Shown in pieces: positions 7,714-17,253 of a stretch of DNA of 19,811 nt. Source of the stretch: Dunaliella salina (taxonomy: Eukaryota; Chlorophyta; Chlorophyceae; Chlamydomonadales; Dunaliellaceae). Every line of letters begins with the position of its first letter. Positions within the stretch are counted from its first letter, which is position 1. Position numbers and translations under genes: made by a program. The DNA lies in assembly GCA_002284615.2 (NCBI GenBank), contig MU069828.1, positions 271,182-290,992 on the forward strand, written 5' to 3'. The notes under the pieces were generated by a model. The model worked only from the letters and a program-made list of their open reading frames with translations. It was not told the DNA's origin and did not search any database.

Positions 7714-10277
7714 AGAAAAAAGGAAAAGAAAAACTACGCAGGCAGTGAAAACACTCCCCACATCAATTAAGGAAAAGGGGATACCTAGGGCCGAGGCGCC
7801 GTGTATCCTCTTCACCAAGAGAAAACAGAAGAAAGAAGTCAGTGGGGATCAGGAGGGTTACTAGCAGTATCCCGTGCCTGACCTTGTTGAGAGTTGAGGA
7901 AAGTTTTCTCAATAGCGCATCTGGTGCTGGCAAGTTTGGAGGCATACAGGACAGAATGAGCATGAAGCTTCCGAGCAAGCTTGGTGGTGGCCTTGTAAGT
8001 TTCAAGACCAAGTTCCTTAAGAGGCTCCAATGTGTGTGGGTGTAGATGACTCCTCCCACACCTAACAGGATAGTATGGAGGGTGACTTGAGATGAGGCCC
8101 TAGAAAGATGACGACAAAGGTCGCGGTGCTGCTGCTTGGAGGCCTCAAGCTGGCTGTTGGGCCGTGTGTCCTCACAGTACTTGACTTCTACAAGGTGGAT
8201 GTGTCTCTACTCTGGGTGGAGCTGACTGGGGTCCCGAGCCTTAGATGTGGGTTGAGTGGCTGTGGCTGGGGCTGAGTCCTCCCTGTTTCCCCTGCGCCCC
8301 CCTGTACTTCTCAATTCATAACGAAAATTCGACCAAGATGCTCTTTTCACTGAATTCTGGCAGAGGAACAAGTAATAGAGCATCAGGCTGGCTGGAAGTG
8401 AGCCTATCCTTATTAGGGAAGTGGCGTGGGAAAATATATTCAGGGAGGATCCTATTAGTAGCATGTTCTGGGATCTGTAGGTCTTGCAAGGCAAGACGGT
8501 CTGCACTGCCAGTGTCCATGGAGGCAAAACCTGCCCCAAGAGGGCCTTTGCTGATGGCTTTTAGGAGGATTCTGCTGGCAATATTATGTCGCTCAGTTAC
8601 CATACCAGACATGGTTGAATTGTTGCATCCTGACAAGATGTGAAGGGCACTGTCGAGTTCCCCACAGAGGGGGCATTGTAGGCTTGTGGAAATTTTGAAG
8701 CGCACCGCGTGTTTTTGATTGAAGAGGGTACTTATGCGGTACCTAAAAATGTTTTGCCTCATTTTGAAAGAGAGTGTTGGCGTAGTCCAGAAGGCATTAC
8801 TGATATTTTTGTGGATGTTGGGGAATAAATTTTGGTAGAAGGAGTAGTACCCTGTGTTTATGTTGGACCTTCCAAGTTTGTGTTTTGAGTGCATGTGCTT
8901 CCGTAAAGCATCATGGAGGTTGGAGAAGTGTTTCAGCTTTACGGCTGGTGGGTTAACGTGTCTAGGAGCATTTGCATGAGTNCAGGAAGTTTCCACAAAG
9001 GCAAGCCAGGTGGTGTCATGAAAAGGATTGCCTTCAAGGGTTGCACATGGGAAGGTTATGTCTGCAAGGGTGTCGTCATTTTGAATGGCCTGATGCTTGG
9101 CAATGGCATCTGCGCATTCGTTGCCGGCAATTCCAGCATGAGATTTAACCTTAAAGAAATGAATAGGGGTAGGTGATTTGCATGTGAGCTGTATGATTAA
9201 CTTGAGGATGTGGCCTTGGACATGCTGGTGATGAAGTTCTGGGTAGAGTATTTGCTTTCTGATCTGTTCTAGAGAGCAAAGGCTGTCGGTGGCAATGCAA
9301 CGATATCCTAGGAGAATGGCAGCTGCTATTGCCGCCAATTCAGCTCTGGTGATGGTACGGGCGATTCCTGCTCCATTTGGCTGGACATGGTTGGTGCTGT
9401 CACTGGCGAGGTGGACCCCTGCACCAATCACTTGTTTTCCGTTGTGTACATGGCAGCTGCCGTCCGTGTATGCCCACTCTCTCTAGTTTTCAAATTTGCG
9501 TTCCAGATGAGGGCTGGATGATGTGAGTGGTGGAAGAGTTTGTTGGCTCTGAGTGGTATTCTGAGGGGTTTGTTGGTAGGCAGAGGGTAGCTTTTTAAAT
9601 TTATCAAAGCCAGTTTCAATTTCTGGGTGTCTGGTATTGAGGATTGGGTCATTGCTAACGTTTCTTTTCAGCCATCTTGCCTCACGGATGTCTTCTTTCA
9701 GGCCTGTGAGCCAATTTGAGTTGTTCTCGTTCAGGCGGATTCTTGCAGCGGTATTCCAAACAGCAATTATTTGTAGGCTCCAGGAGTGGCATGGGAGGAC
9801 AATTTCCTGGCTGACCCAGAAGGGGGGAGTGGCATAGCTGAGTCTTTGAAAGGGTGGCTCCCAACGTGCAACAGAAGTGAGGGTAGGNATTCAGGAGTTT
9901 AGAGTATGGATTTGTGCTCATAGAGCCTCCCCAGTTTGGTAAGAACATGAAGGTTGCCGTGGCGTGGCTCTGTTGCATGGCAGGAAAAATGGCATGTTTG
10001 AGAGTAAGGTACATCACATGGTCATCGNAAATTGGATGGCATACTGAAATTCCTGAGAATTTGGATGAGAGGCTGTTATGGATGGCTCCAAATACCCTAT
10101 CTCGAGGGTGTCCACTCCAGTAGTTGAGGTGGCAGGGGTTGTAGTCTAGGGGAGAGGCCATTTTTTCCTGGATTACGAGGGCCCATTTTTGCATGGCAAT
10201 GTGGATATGATTTGGTAGGATGCATATGCATGAATCCTTGATCTTCTTACTTTGTTGCATCTTGTTGTTAAGGATTG
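7714..10277 (-). pseudogene. Family 2 retroelement (copy f), main part: domain X, RNase H, zinc knuckle, PD-(D/E)XK-like nuclease
   Basis: This is the best preserved family 2 copy. On the minus strand: domain X (about 10260-9840; FGAIHNSLSSKFSGISVCHP, TATFMFLPNW, NPYSKLLN); a linker with IIAVWNTAARIRLNENN (about 9770); RNase H from YTDGSC (Asp at 9462-9464) through TRAELAAI, IATDSL and NECADAIAK, with all four acidic residues; knuckle CPLCGELDSALHILSGC, an exact CX2CX7HX4C (about 8627-8680); SSQPDALLLVP; HLVEVKYCEDTRP with ExK at 8180-8188; then the C-terminal domain ending in NPPDPH. The 3' end is a TTTTTCTTTTCC-type pyrimidine tract. A single frame covers about 9840-8316 except for a TAG at 9483-9485. 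Frameshifts near 9840, 8320 and 8030 and a TAG at 8204-8206 disable it. GTCCTGA flanks it at 7707-7713 and 10842-10848. Confidence 0.85.
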
Positions 10278-10713
10278 GTTAAGGTTACAAGGTTACAATT
10301 GGGTTTGACCTTCAGCCAGGTTGTTTGGCCGCTCGGCCTGATGAACTGTTCCATCCAAATAATAAATATCCATGAGATTAGAAATAAAACGATAAGTCTC
10401 ATTAGTTTGGTCCTGTAAGAAATGAAAGACATCCTCAGAACTAGCCTGAGTGTAGTAAAAAACGCCTGTCTCGTCTTGAAGAACTCTGTGAGCAGTGGGG
10501 AAATCTGAAAAGAGACGTTCATAAGTCCTTCTACGAGAACACACAGGACCGTAGGAACAAAGGAACACAACATGTTTTTCATCTTGAAGTCCCCCAAGGT
10601 CACATTTATCACAAACTGAAGTGTGCTCCTGCCAAAGTGATGTCTCAACTCTTGGGGTGTGTGCATGCAATCGAAAGCGTGCGATGTTTCTCAGCATATG
10701 CTTGCCTAAATAA
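10278..10713 (-). pseudogene. Family 1 element, divergent subfamily, 5'-truncated C-terminal fragment
   Basis: The minus-strand frame has MLRNIARFRLHAHTPRVETS, then the knuckle CDKCDLGGLQDEKHVVFLC (CX2CX9HX4C, about 10560-10620), then a helical tail (VFHFLQDQTNETYRFISNLM) and a stop at 10293. It differs from the other two family 1 copies in most residues outside the knuckle and lacks the CGGGCTGTAG element, so it is a separate lineage. Its 3' tail has two TTGTAACCT units. It is inserted in copy f in the same orientation. TAAGGATTG at 10269-10277 and TAATGATTG at 10714-10722 look like its target-site duplication with one mismatch. The remaining reading frame is intact but lacks RT. Confidence 0.8.
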
Positions 10714-10841
10714 TAATGATTGAGCGTGAGAAAAGACCCACAAGCTCGGAGGCAAAGTTTTGGGGTGGAGGTTGAATTGTGCTATGGATCCCATTTCCTC
10801 TGGCTCTGCTGAATGCAGCGTGGAGGACATTGATGCGCTCT
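10714..10841 (-). pseudogene. Family 2 copy f, 5' end: start of domain X region
   Basis: Reading the minus strand upstream of the family 1 insertion gives FNLHPKTLPPSLWVFSHAQ then SLL. This aligns with GMHQKTTPAPGSFATERQGL at about 12220-12275 in copy h. It continues after the insertion as LNNKMQQSKKIKD (10255-10277). Copy f is 5'-truncated here, so no reverse transcriptase of family 2 is present. Confidence 0.55.
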
Positions 10842-11132
10842 GTCCTGATACTGTTCAATGAAACGTTCCACACTGGCTTTTCCCATCATCCGACAACTGC
10901 TAAATACACAACTCAGTCGCCCTGATGGCATTATAGCCCTGCCCCTTGAAGGCAGAGAATCCACATATCATCTGCAAAATATGAATCCCAGAGACAGAGG
11001 TTTCCACCTCGTTGAGCTTGAATTTTGCTTTGACACCACGCCTGGACAGACTGCTCCTCACCGCACAAAACCAACACAAACAGACCATTGAGAGCCTACG
11101 CACAAAAAATATCCAGGGCAGACACCGCCATG
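10842..11132 (+). pseudogene. Family 2 relic (copy e), second part: PD-(D/E)XK-like segment
   Basis: Reading resumes after the duplicated GTCCTGA with PDTVQ, a stop, NVPHWLFPSS, then LSRPDGIIALPLEG (PD at 10921-10926) and HLVELEFCFDTTPGQ. The ExK lysine is glutamate here (11020-11022), so the nuclease centre is lost. Joining 7713 to 10849 gives exactly the same spacing, 15 residues, between ER and VP as in the uninterrupted copy d. The part after 11045 continues in another frame as AQNQHKQTIESLRTKN. Confidence 0.7.
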
Positions 11133-11493
11133 ACAAAGTCATAAAAGAAGAGAAAAGAAAAGTCTATGCAAGCCAAAGGCCGCATGCATTAAGGGAAGAA
11201 CCCCTAACAAAAGTTAGAGGCCTCACTAGGGGGCCCTCTACCTAAACTTGACAAAGCTAGCCTAGGAGAGAGCAAGAGACAAAACTAATGGGGGTCTGGG
11301 AAATTGCTTGCCATGCCCCTGAGCGCTTGGATTCTCCTTCTTCCATCCTCAGCCGCCTCCGCGCGCCCAGCAAACCCCCTTGCAGATGCCCCCTGCAGGC
11401 TTACCATCATCCATAGACGATGGGCTGAGTCACAAGCCGGGGCTGCATTGCTCCATTATAATTTTTTTTCCATTTTCAGAGTTACACTACACA
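11133..11493 (-). pseudogene. Family 2 3'-end fragment (copy j), nested in copy e
   Basis: Read on the minus strand, this is homologous to the C-terminus and 3' UTR of copy d at 6964-7215. Shared landmarks are a GGGGGGGT start, GGAGAA...CATGGCA, CTCTCTCCTAGGCTAGCT, GTGAGGCC and a TTAGGGG..CTTCCCTT segment. It ends in a TTTTCTTTTCTCTTCTTTT pyrimidine tract. It is severely 5'-truncated. CCATG occurs at both flanks (11128-11132 and 11494-11498), a short and therefore weak duplication. Confidence 0.65.
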
Positions 11494-11645
11494 CCATGGT
11501 AACTGTGAAATTGGAATTGCTGGAACAATCTTCAATCCCTACACTATTCTTCCCCTCTGCAAACTTGGCCTCACCAGAGACAAAGCCCACAAAACTGCAA
11601 AAGAACGTCAAAAACGCCTGTGCAAGCCTAAATGATGCTCAGAAA
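11494..11645 (+). pseudogene. Family 2 relic (copy e), third part: C-terminal domain
   Basis: The frame reads IGIAGTIFNPYTILPLCKLG and LTRDKAHKTAKERQKRL. This matches the region after ExK in other copies, such as ITLIGVAGTIYNEYTIKPLR in copy d and HPILLGVAGTIYIEHTLKQF in copy h. It is the piece missing from the second part, on the far side of copy j. The 3' UTR expected after it is not seen, because copy h starts here. Confidence 0.65.
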
Positions 11646-14600
11646 ATTGAATGAGAGCGGGAGATTAAACAAGAACTCAGGAGGGTCACTTGGAGGCCCT
11701 CCTGGGAATCAGAGGATCCTACAGGAGACATGGCCTAAATTCAAAGATTGTTTGATTAAGTTTGAAGCACAATAGAGCAAGCCTAATCTCTCAACACTCA
11801 CAGCAGATGCTCCCCTCTCAAATCTTGAAAGACAGGGCTTTGAAAAACCCAATGAAACCAATGTATGACAGCAGAAAATGGACAAAGAATTGCGCGACAA
11901 AATCCCATTTGATACAAATCCCACTAATCCACAAGCAGNCATAAAACCTACAGGCTCATGCAAATACTGGCTGCGCGAGGTTGACCTCGTGAAGTACACG
12001 GATTAGCAATCCCCTTATTTAGCATCATCTGACACAGGATCCCACAGCCATTCCCCTCCTACTCTATCCTCCCTCATCCATCCTCCCTCATCCTCCCAGA
12101 AATATACACGGCGCACATGGCTTGCGTGTATAATACGCAAGGCAAATGTGTTGGTATNATGTCCCCAAACCGCTTCCAAATCCTCTACAGGGCTTTCTNT
12201 GGGGCCAAGCTTGCTGGCATGCACCAAAAGACAACACCAGCTCCTGGCAGCTTTGCTACTGAGCGGCAAGGACTTCTTTCCCGGGAATCCATGCTTGAAA
12301 GAAAGTACTCTAGCAAGAAGACCAAGACTCTTTTTTCACGAGCCCTTCCAACTCACATTCATACTGCCCTCCAAAACTGGGCTTTGGTAACCCAAGAAAA
12401 AATGCCCTCCCCACTAGACCACAACCCTCAATACCAAAATAATTGGATTGCGGACTCCCGAGACACTCTTTTTGGTGCCATGCATAATGCCTTCTCATCC
12501 AAATTCTCAGGCTTCTCAGTCCGCCACCCCATTTATGACGAGGGAATTATGACCCAAGCTTTGCAACATACCGTTTACTCTGCCATCCTCAACACAGAAG
12601 CCACTGCTACATTCATGTTCCTTCCGGCTTGGAATGAGAACATGATAGCCAACCCCTACTCCAAACTTGTCACTGCCTTACCCCACCTCTGTTCCGACCT
12701 TGGAACCATACCTCGCAAAAAACTTGATTACAGTGCCCCTCAATCCTGCCCTAACCAAGAGGTACCTCTACCTTAGCATACCTGGGACCTTCGTATCTTT
12801 GCTGTTTGGAACACTGCATCTCGAGTTCATCTCAACAACCATAACAAAGACTGGCTACAGGGCCNGAAAGGAGATTTGAAAGAAGCCACACAGTGGAAGC
12901 TGACGAATGTCAGTAGCCACCCTGTCCTAAATTCCATGCATGCTCACATGCCAGGTTTCAATAAACTGGAACGCCTCCCATTGGACAAACAACACGCCTC
13001 CAAACACCCTAAAAATCCACACATGATCGTCCAAGAAACAGACTTGGTGCCCAGCCAATCCAGTGCTACTCTAACTCTCAAAATTGCTGATTGGAGGACA
13101 TGGGCATAAACAGATGGCAGCTGCCTTGTCCATAACGATAAGCAAGGAATTGGAGCAGGCGTCTACTGCCCGTCGACTGACAGCAAGAACTTTATAAAAC
13201 CTAACGGTGCTGGGATTATTAAAACCATCACTAGAGCTGAATTGGCAGTAATTGCTGCTGCTATCATTACCAAACATGCAGACATTGCATCAGACAGCCT
13301 CACCACTCTTGAACAAATATGTAATTATCTTCTTCACCCTGAGGAACACCTGAGGCATATCCAAGGAGACGTCCATGAAACGATTTCAAATCTCATTAGA
13401 GACTTCCATACCAAAATTCGAATCCACAGGGTGAAGTCCCATGCTGGCATCGCTGGAAATGAATGTTCAGATGCTATTGCAAAACATCAGGCAAAGCAAG
13501 CCCAAAACTGCGTGGTAGAAACCAAGATCCCTGGTGCAGGTCCTTTACAAATCCAATTACAAATATTTTCTGGTTAGCCAAGGAAGAAAGAATGCATGGT
13601 GCAGGCACATCTGCGGGTCCACCACCCGCCCACATGCTCACCTGTTTCCCCAATCTTCAAGATGACCTAGAATCCCATATACATCCTAAACAAAAGCTTG
13701 GATACGCCAATGCCAAAATAGGTTACTACTCTTACTATTAAAACTTGTTACCACAAGTAGATAAGAAGATCAGCAATGCCTTCAGAAATATGCCCAACAT
13801 TTCTGTACCCATGAAGCGTGCCATCCTGTAGTACCGCATGTGCACAGGCACCCTCTACTACCAAAAACATGCAGTAGCGTGCCATCCTGTAGTACCGCAT
13901 GTGCACAGGCACCCTACCAAAAACATGCAGTACGTTTTAAAAGGTCAACTGATCCACCTTGTCCCCTCCCAGGCTGCGATCATTTGGNCAGCGCACTACA
14001 CATGCTCTCAGGCTGCCAGAACCATATCATCTCCAACATGAAAACTGAACGCCATAACATTGCAGGCAGAATGATTACAAAAGCCCTCAGCAAATGCCCT
14101 GTAGGGGCAGGCATGGTCTACACAGACATAGATAGAAATTTTAAGCTTGCTCAACACAACCTCCAACTCCCTACACATGCCTCAAACAGAACTTTACCTG
14201 CCTACTTCTTCCCTTGAAACCTTCCAGAGAGGAAAAGACTCAACTCCAGTCGACCAGATGCTGTTTTGATCACCCCTTTTAATGCCAAACATACTTCTAA
14301 CGGTGCTTCTCCTACCCATTCCCATCACGCTTTGCGCAGCTCCTTGCGGAGGACCACCAGAACTAGCTGCATGAGGCAACCCCATAAACTTTATGTGATT
14401 GAACGCCATGTGCACCTAGTAGAAATCAAGTTCTGTGAGGACACAAGGCCAGAGCATCAGTCGAACGCGGCAAAGCAGCAGCATGCAGACCTTTGTAAAC
14501 TTATTAACGCTAAAACAGTGACAATTCACCCTATTCTCCTGGGTGTAGCTGGAACTATTTACATTGAGCATACCCTGAAGCAATTCAAACAACAAGGATT

Positions 14601-14885
14601 GGATCACCAGCATGCCACAAAGCTTGCTCAACAACTTCGTGCCCATTCTGTTCAATATGCCCACAAACTAGTCTCCACACNCCGCGCTATTGAAAACAAG
14701 AATACTTCCTACAGCCAGGTTCTAGAGCCAGGCGCTTCTAGTAACCCTCCTGATCCACTTCAGCTTTCTCTTTTTCATACCTTGTGGTTGAGGGGGCACA
14801 CGGCTCTTTTTGAGCCAATGTGTCTTTCCTCAATTGATATAGGGAGAGTTTCCCTGCCTACATAGTTTTTCTTTTTCTTTTCTTT
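11646..14885 (+). pseudogene. Family 2 retroelement (copy h), longest copy: N-terminal region, domain X, RNase H, knuckle, PD-(D/E)XK-like nuclease
   Basis: From 11646 a broken frame carries LRRVTWRPSWESEDPTGD, SNLERQGFEKPNETNV and TGSCKYWLREVDLVKYTD. Domain X follows (about 12090-12770: VYNTQGKCVG, MSPNRFQILYRAF, FGAMHNAFSSKFSGFSVRHP, ATATFMFLPAW, NPYSKLVTALP). RNase H runs about 13100-13500 with Asp at 13113-13115, Glu 13239-13241, Asp 13293-13295 and Asp 13470-13472; its usual Tyr codon is a TAA at 13107-13109. A damaged knuckle lies at about 13955-14015. SSRPDAVLI has PD at 14254-14259, and HLVEIKFCEDTRP has Glu 14422-14424 and Lys 14428-14430. The C-terminal domain (HPILLGVAGTIY) ends near NPPDP, and the pyrimidine-rich 3' end is at about 14865-14885. 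Lesions: frameshift near 12775, TAA 13107, shift near 13570, TAA 13739-13741, a 61 bp duplication and TGA 14215-14217. Confidence 0.82.
13816..13932 (+). repeat. 61 bp tandem duplication within copy h
   Basis: The unit starting GCGTGCCATCCTGTAGTACC at 13816-13876 is repeated at 13877-13932, with five bases missing in the second copy. It disrupts the frame between the linker and the zinc knuckle. Confidence 0.93.
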
Positions 14886-14891
14886 GTCTTA

Positions 14892-15110
14892 GCCTCGTGT
14901 GACCGGGCCACACTAGGCACCTGGCTCTAGAACCTGACTGTGGGAAGTATTCTAGTTTTTGATAGCACAGCGTGTGGTGACTAGTTTGTGGACCAACTTG
15001 GGGTCCATTGTGTCCAAATTGGGGTTCGATTTAAGGATACCTCTGCTTTGATTGCATCTTATCACTCCGGGGTATTACATTTGTGGTGAAGTCAGTATTT
15101 TCGAATCCCA

Positions 15111-15144
<34 letters not shown>

Positions 15145-15216
15145 CTTATTTGGATTGTGATTGGAAATTCAAAAACCCCATTGGCATCTCTTTTTGCCTA
15201 GTGTGATCGGGGCCTT
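14892..15216. mobile_element. Possible MITE or hairpin element with short inverted ends
   Basis: The left end has GCCTCGTGTGACCGGGCCAC followed by ACTAGGCA, itself a small palindrome. The right end has TGCCTAGTGTGATCGGGGCC at about 15197-15216, the inverse of the left CACACTAGGCA. Inside, CCAAATTGGGGTTCGA (about 15013) and TCGAATCCCAATTGG (about 15100) are also inverted. No transposase ORF and no convincing target duplication are seen. Alternative: unrelated short palindromes. Confidence 0.35.
15114..15144. repeat. Poly-G tract of 31 bases
   Basis: Thirty-one uninterrupted G residues interrupt otherwise AT-rich sequence. The tract is G-quadruplex capable, and its length in the assembly is likely to be imprecise. 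Confidence 0.97.
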
Positions 15217-16230
15217 AAGACTCTGTGTTCACATTTTCCGTTACAAGACAGCAACTTGAAATCTCAGTTCTCCCCCTAATTGCAATTTATGTGAGGTTGA
15301 TGATAGTATACAAGCTTGTATATGAAGATGAAAACTTAAGATGAAAACATATACTCACTTTCTGTGCACCCTCAAGTAGTATCACTTTGCATCCTTATTC
15401 ACCCACTCTAGGTCCCAGGATACACCTCACTTTTTGTAACAGAAAAACAGCAAAGCGGTTGCGGAGCCATGATTTTTTATTTTAATTCATTAAGTTACAT
15501 CACATGAGGTTTTAGCCTTCAGCCAAAAAGTTTGGCTGCACAGCTATATCTAGCAATCCATGTAAGCTCTGGTAGAGTCAAACAATGGTAAATTCAGGGG
15601 AAACAGAGAGGTATGCATAGTTTGCATGAAATTTAGACATTTATTTGAAGGTCTTTTTGAGCAAAACAAACAAAATTTATGGGTAAAGGTATGAATAGCA
15701 TTAACATTCATGGTTAAGAGATGTATAGAAGTCACTTGCTTTCTACACTACCNTAGTAGTTATCTCGTTGGAATGATCCTTTTTTTTTCGAATACATACA
15801 CTTGTGCTACAACCTCTTACAAAATTTCCATTTCCCACATTCATCGATTTGAAACCTTCAGAATTTTATCAATATTTTCCAACAGACGTGGTACAACTTC
15901 ATGTAAATTTTGCTAAAATATGAAAATCTGGGCTTTTTACTCTTTTTTTACCTTCCACAAACATCAAATCAATAATATATCTTGAAGAATGGGAAGTTGT
16001 TGTTGATGTGTTTCTGTACAATGAAAAATGGTAATTGTCCATTGTAACACGGGCAATGGCTTGTCATATCCTCCTTATGCACAATAAGATGATATGACAT
16101 AAACAGAACCGGAAATACATTGATCAAGCTCCACGTACAAAACATTTCAGAGCAGACATAGATAAAAACCAAAAACAAAATAATGTGTGAATATGGACGT
16201 TCATCAAAATTTCACAGAGCAATATTCATA
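15217..16230. other. AT-rich non-coding sequence
   Basis: No ORF longer than about 70 codons shows protein-like content, and I recognise no RNA gene or repeat family. There is an N at 15753. Confidence 0.45.
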
Positions 16231-16290
16231 GTGAAACCACCACGTGAAACCACGTGAAACCACCACGTGAAACCACATGAAACCACCATG
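16231..16290. repeat. Short tandem repeat with CACGTG cores
   Basis: Degenerate units of 10-13 bp with the form CCACGTGAAAC are repeated about five times. Three units contain the palindromic hexamer CACGTG (G-box/E-box core) and the later ones degrade to CACATGAAAC and CACCATG. Confidence 0.85.
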
Positions 16291-17076
16291 CTGTAAAAGA
16301 ATGTACAAACGTATTGAAAGAGAACACTTTAGAGGGCATGAGTACATGTCATGTACAATGCCACCAGCAGTGCAGGAACGACAACACATCCAAAAAATGC
16401 ATCAACGGGAAAATNACATGAGCAAATTTGGGGGAGNACAATGCAAGTGCTGCCAGCAAAAAAANCCCAAAGCATATGTATGTGTGCAGCTACCATGAAA
16501 AGGGGAGAGAAGTTCCGAATACTTTACACAAACAACAATCCCGCACNTTGGACATGATTTCTGTCTCAAAGAGGGAGCGCAAGGCTTTATGTGCTCCGCT
16601 CTTTGGTCCATAATATTACAGGAACGCGTGTGGTACAGCTACCTTTCAAGGGCGTGTGTTGTCTCAGCCCTCCACCAGACTCCATAACCTGCATGCATAG
16701 CCACAGGGAGAACTTTATTTAGGTGGAGCGTTGCCAGACAATTGTTTTGCTCTAACNTTGCTGAGCATAATAAGGATGCTATGATCAAATCTTCACATTT
16801 TTTTTGTTTATCGTGATGAGAGTCTTACAACTCAAAAATGTTTGTGCAAGGCCAACAGAGCTGCAAAATTGTACAGGAAATTATCACTCCATGGATTTGG
16901 CATGCTCAAAAACTTGCAGTGCGTGCAATGTGACACTGAACTATGCTGGCAATATGCATAATAGATGGACNCATGTGATTGTATAATCAATAGCAATTAC
17001 TGCAANTTATCTTCGAAAAATGGATACTNGTGCATCATCAGTACATTTTTAACCCACCTTGGTCAAGATGGCACAA
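16291..17076. other. Non-coding region downstream of petC, with several N's
   Basis: The right-hand part should contain the petC 3' UTR (minus strand from 17076 downward). I see no clear polyadenylation signal and no other gene. N's at 16415, 16437, 16465, 16547 and elsewhere suggest low-quality consensus. Confidence 0.4.
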
Positions 17077-17195
17077 TCATGCCCACCATGGATCTGTGTT
17101 GGTTCGGAAGTCTGTCTCAGTCCTGCACAAGTGGAAATAATAATTTGTTTTTGAGCAATGATACCGTGTGCTGCATTACAGGAGACTGGAATGAA

Positions 17196-17253
<58 letters not shown>

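Noticed and set aside
8316..9431. 371-codon minus-strand ORF as an intact RNase H gene
   Set aside because: It is the middle of the retroelement copy 7714-10841. Its ATG lies inside the RNase H domain, after the first catalytic Asp, and the frame continues upstream past a TAG and downstream past a frameshift.
10730..10841. Plus-strand family 2 coding sequence in this stretch
   Set aside because: A partial plus-strand match was tempting, but the minus-strand reading aligns better with copy h domain X, and the target duplication at 10842 places the host restart there.
6964..11395. Inverted repeats of about 200 bp as terminal inverted repeats of a DNA transposon
   Set aside because: Both match the C-terminal codons and 3' UTR of family 2 elements and are explained by two elements in opposite orientation.
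12117..12776. 219-codon plus-strand ORF as a functional stand-alone gene
   Set aside because: It corresponds to domain X of copy h. The homologous coding continues after a frameshift, and the same domain appears in copy f attached to RNase H.
13816..13932. CRISPR-like or other spaced repeat array
   Set aside because: Only two adjacent copies without spacers; a simple tandem duplication.
15010..15115. tRNA-like T-arm sequences (TTCGATT and TTCGAATCC)
   Set aside because: No acceptor stem or anticodon arm can be folded around them; they form an inverted repeat with each other.
15550..16178. Small ORFs of 60-70 codons in the AT-rich region
   Set aside because: Low-complexity composition, no start or splice context and no domain content.
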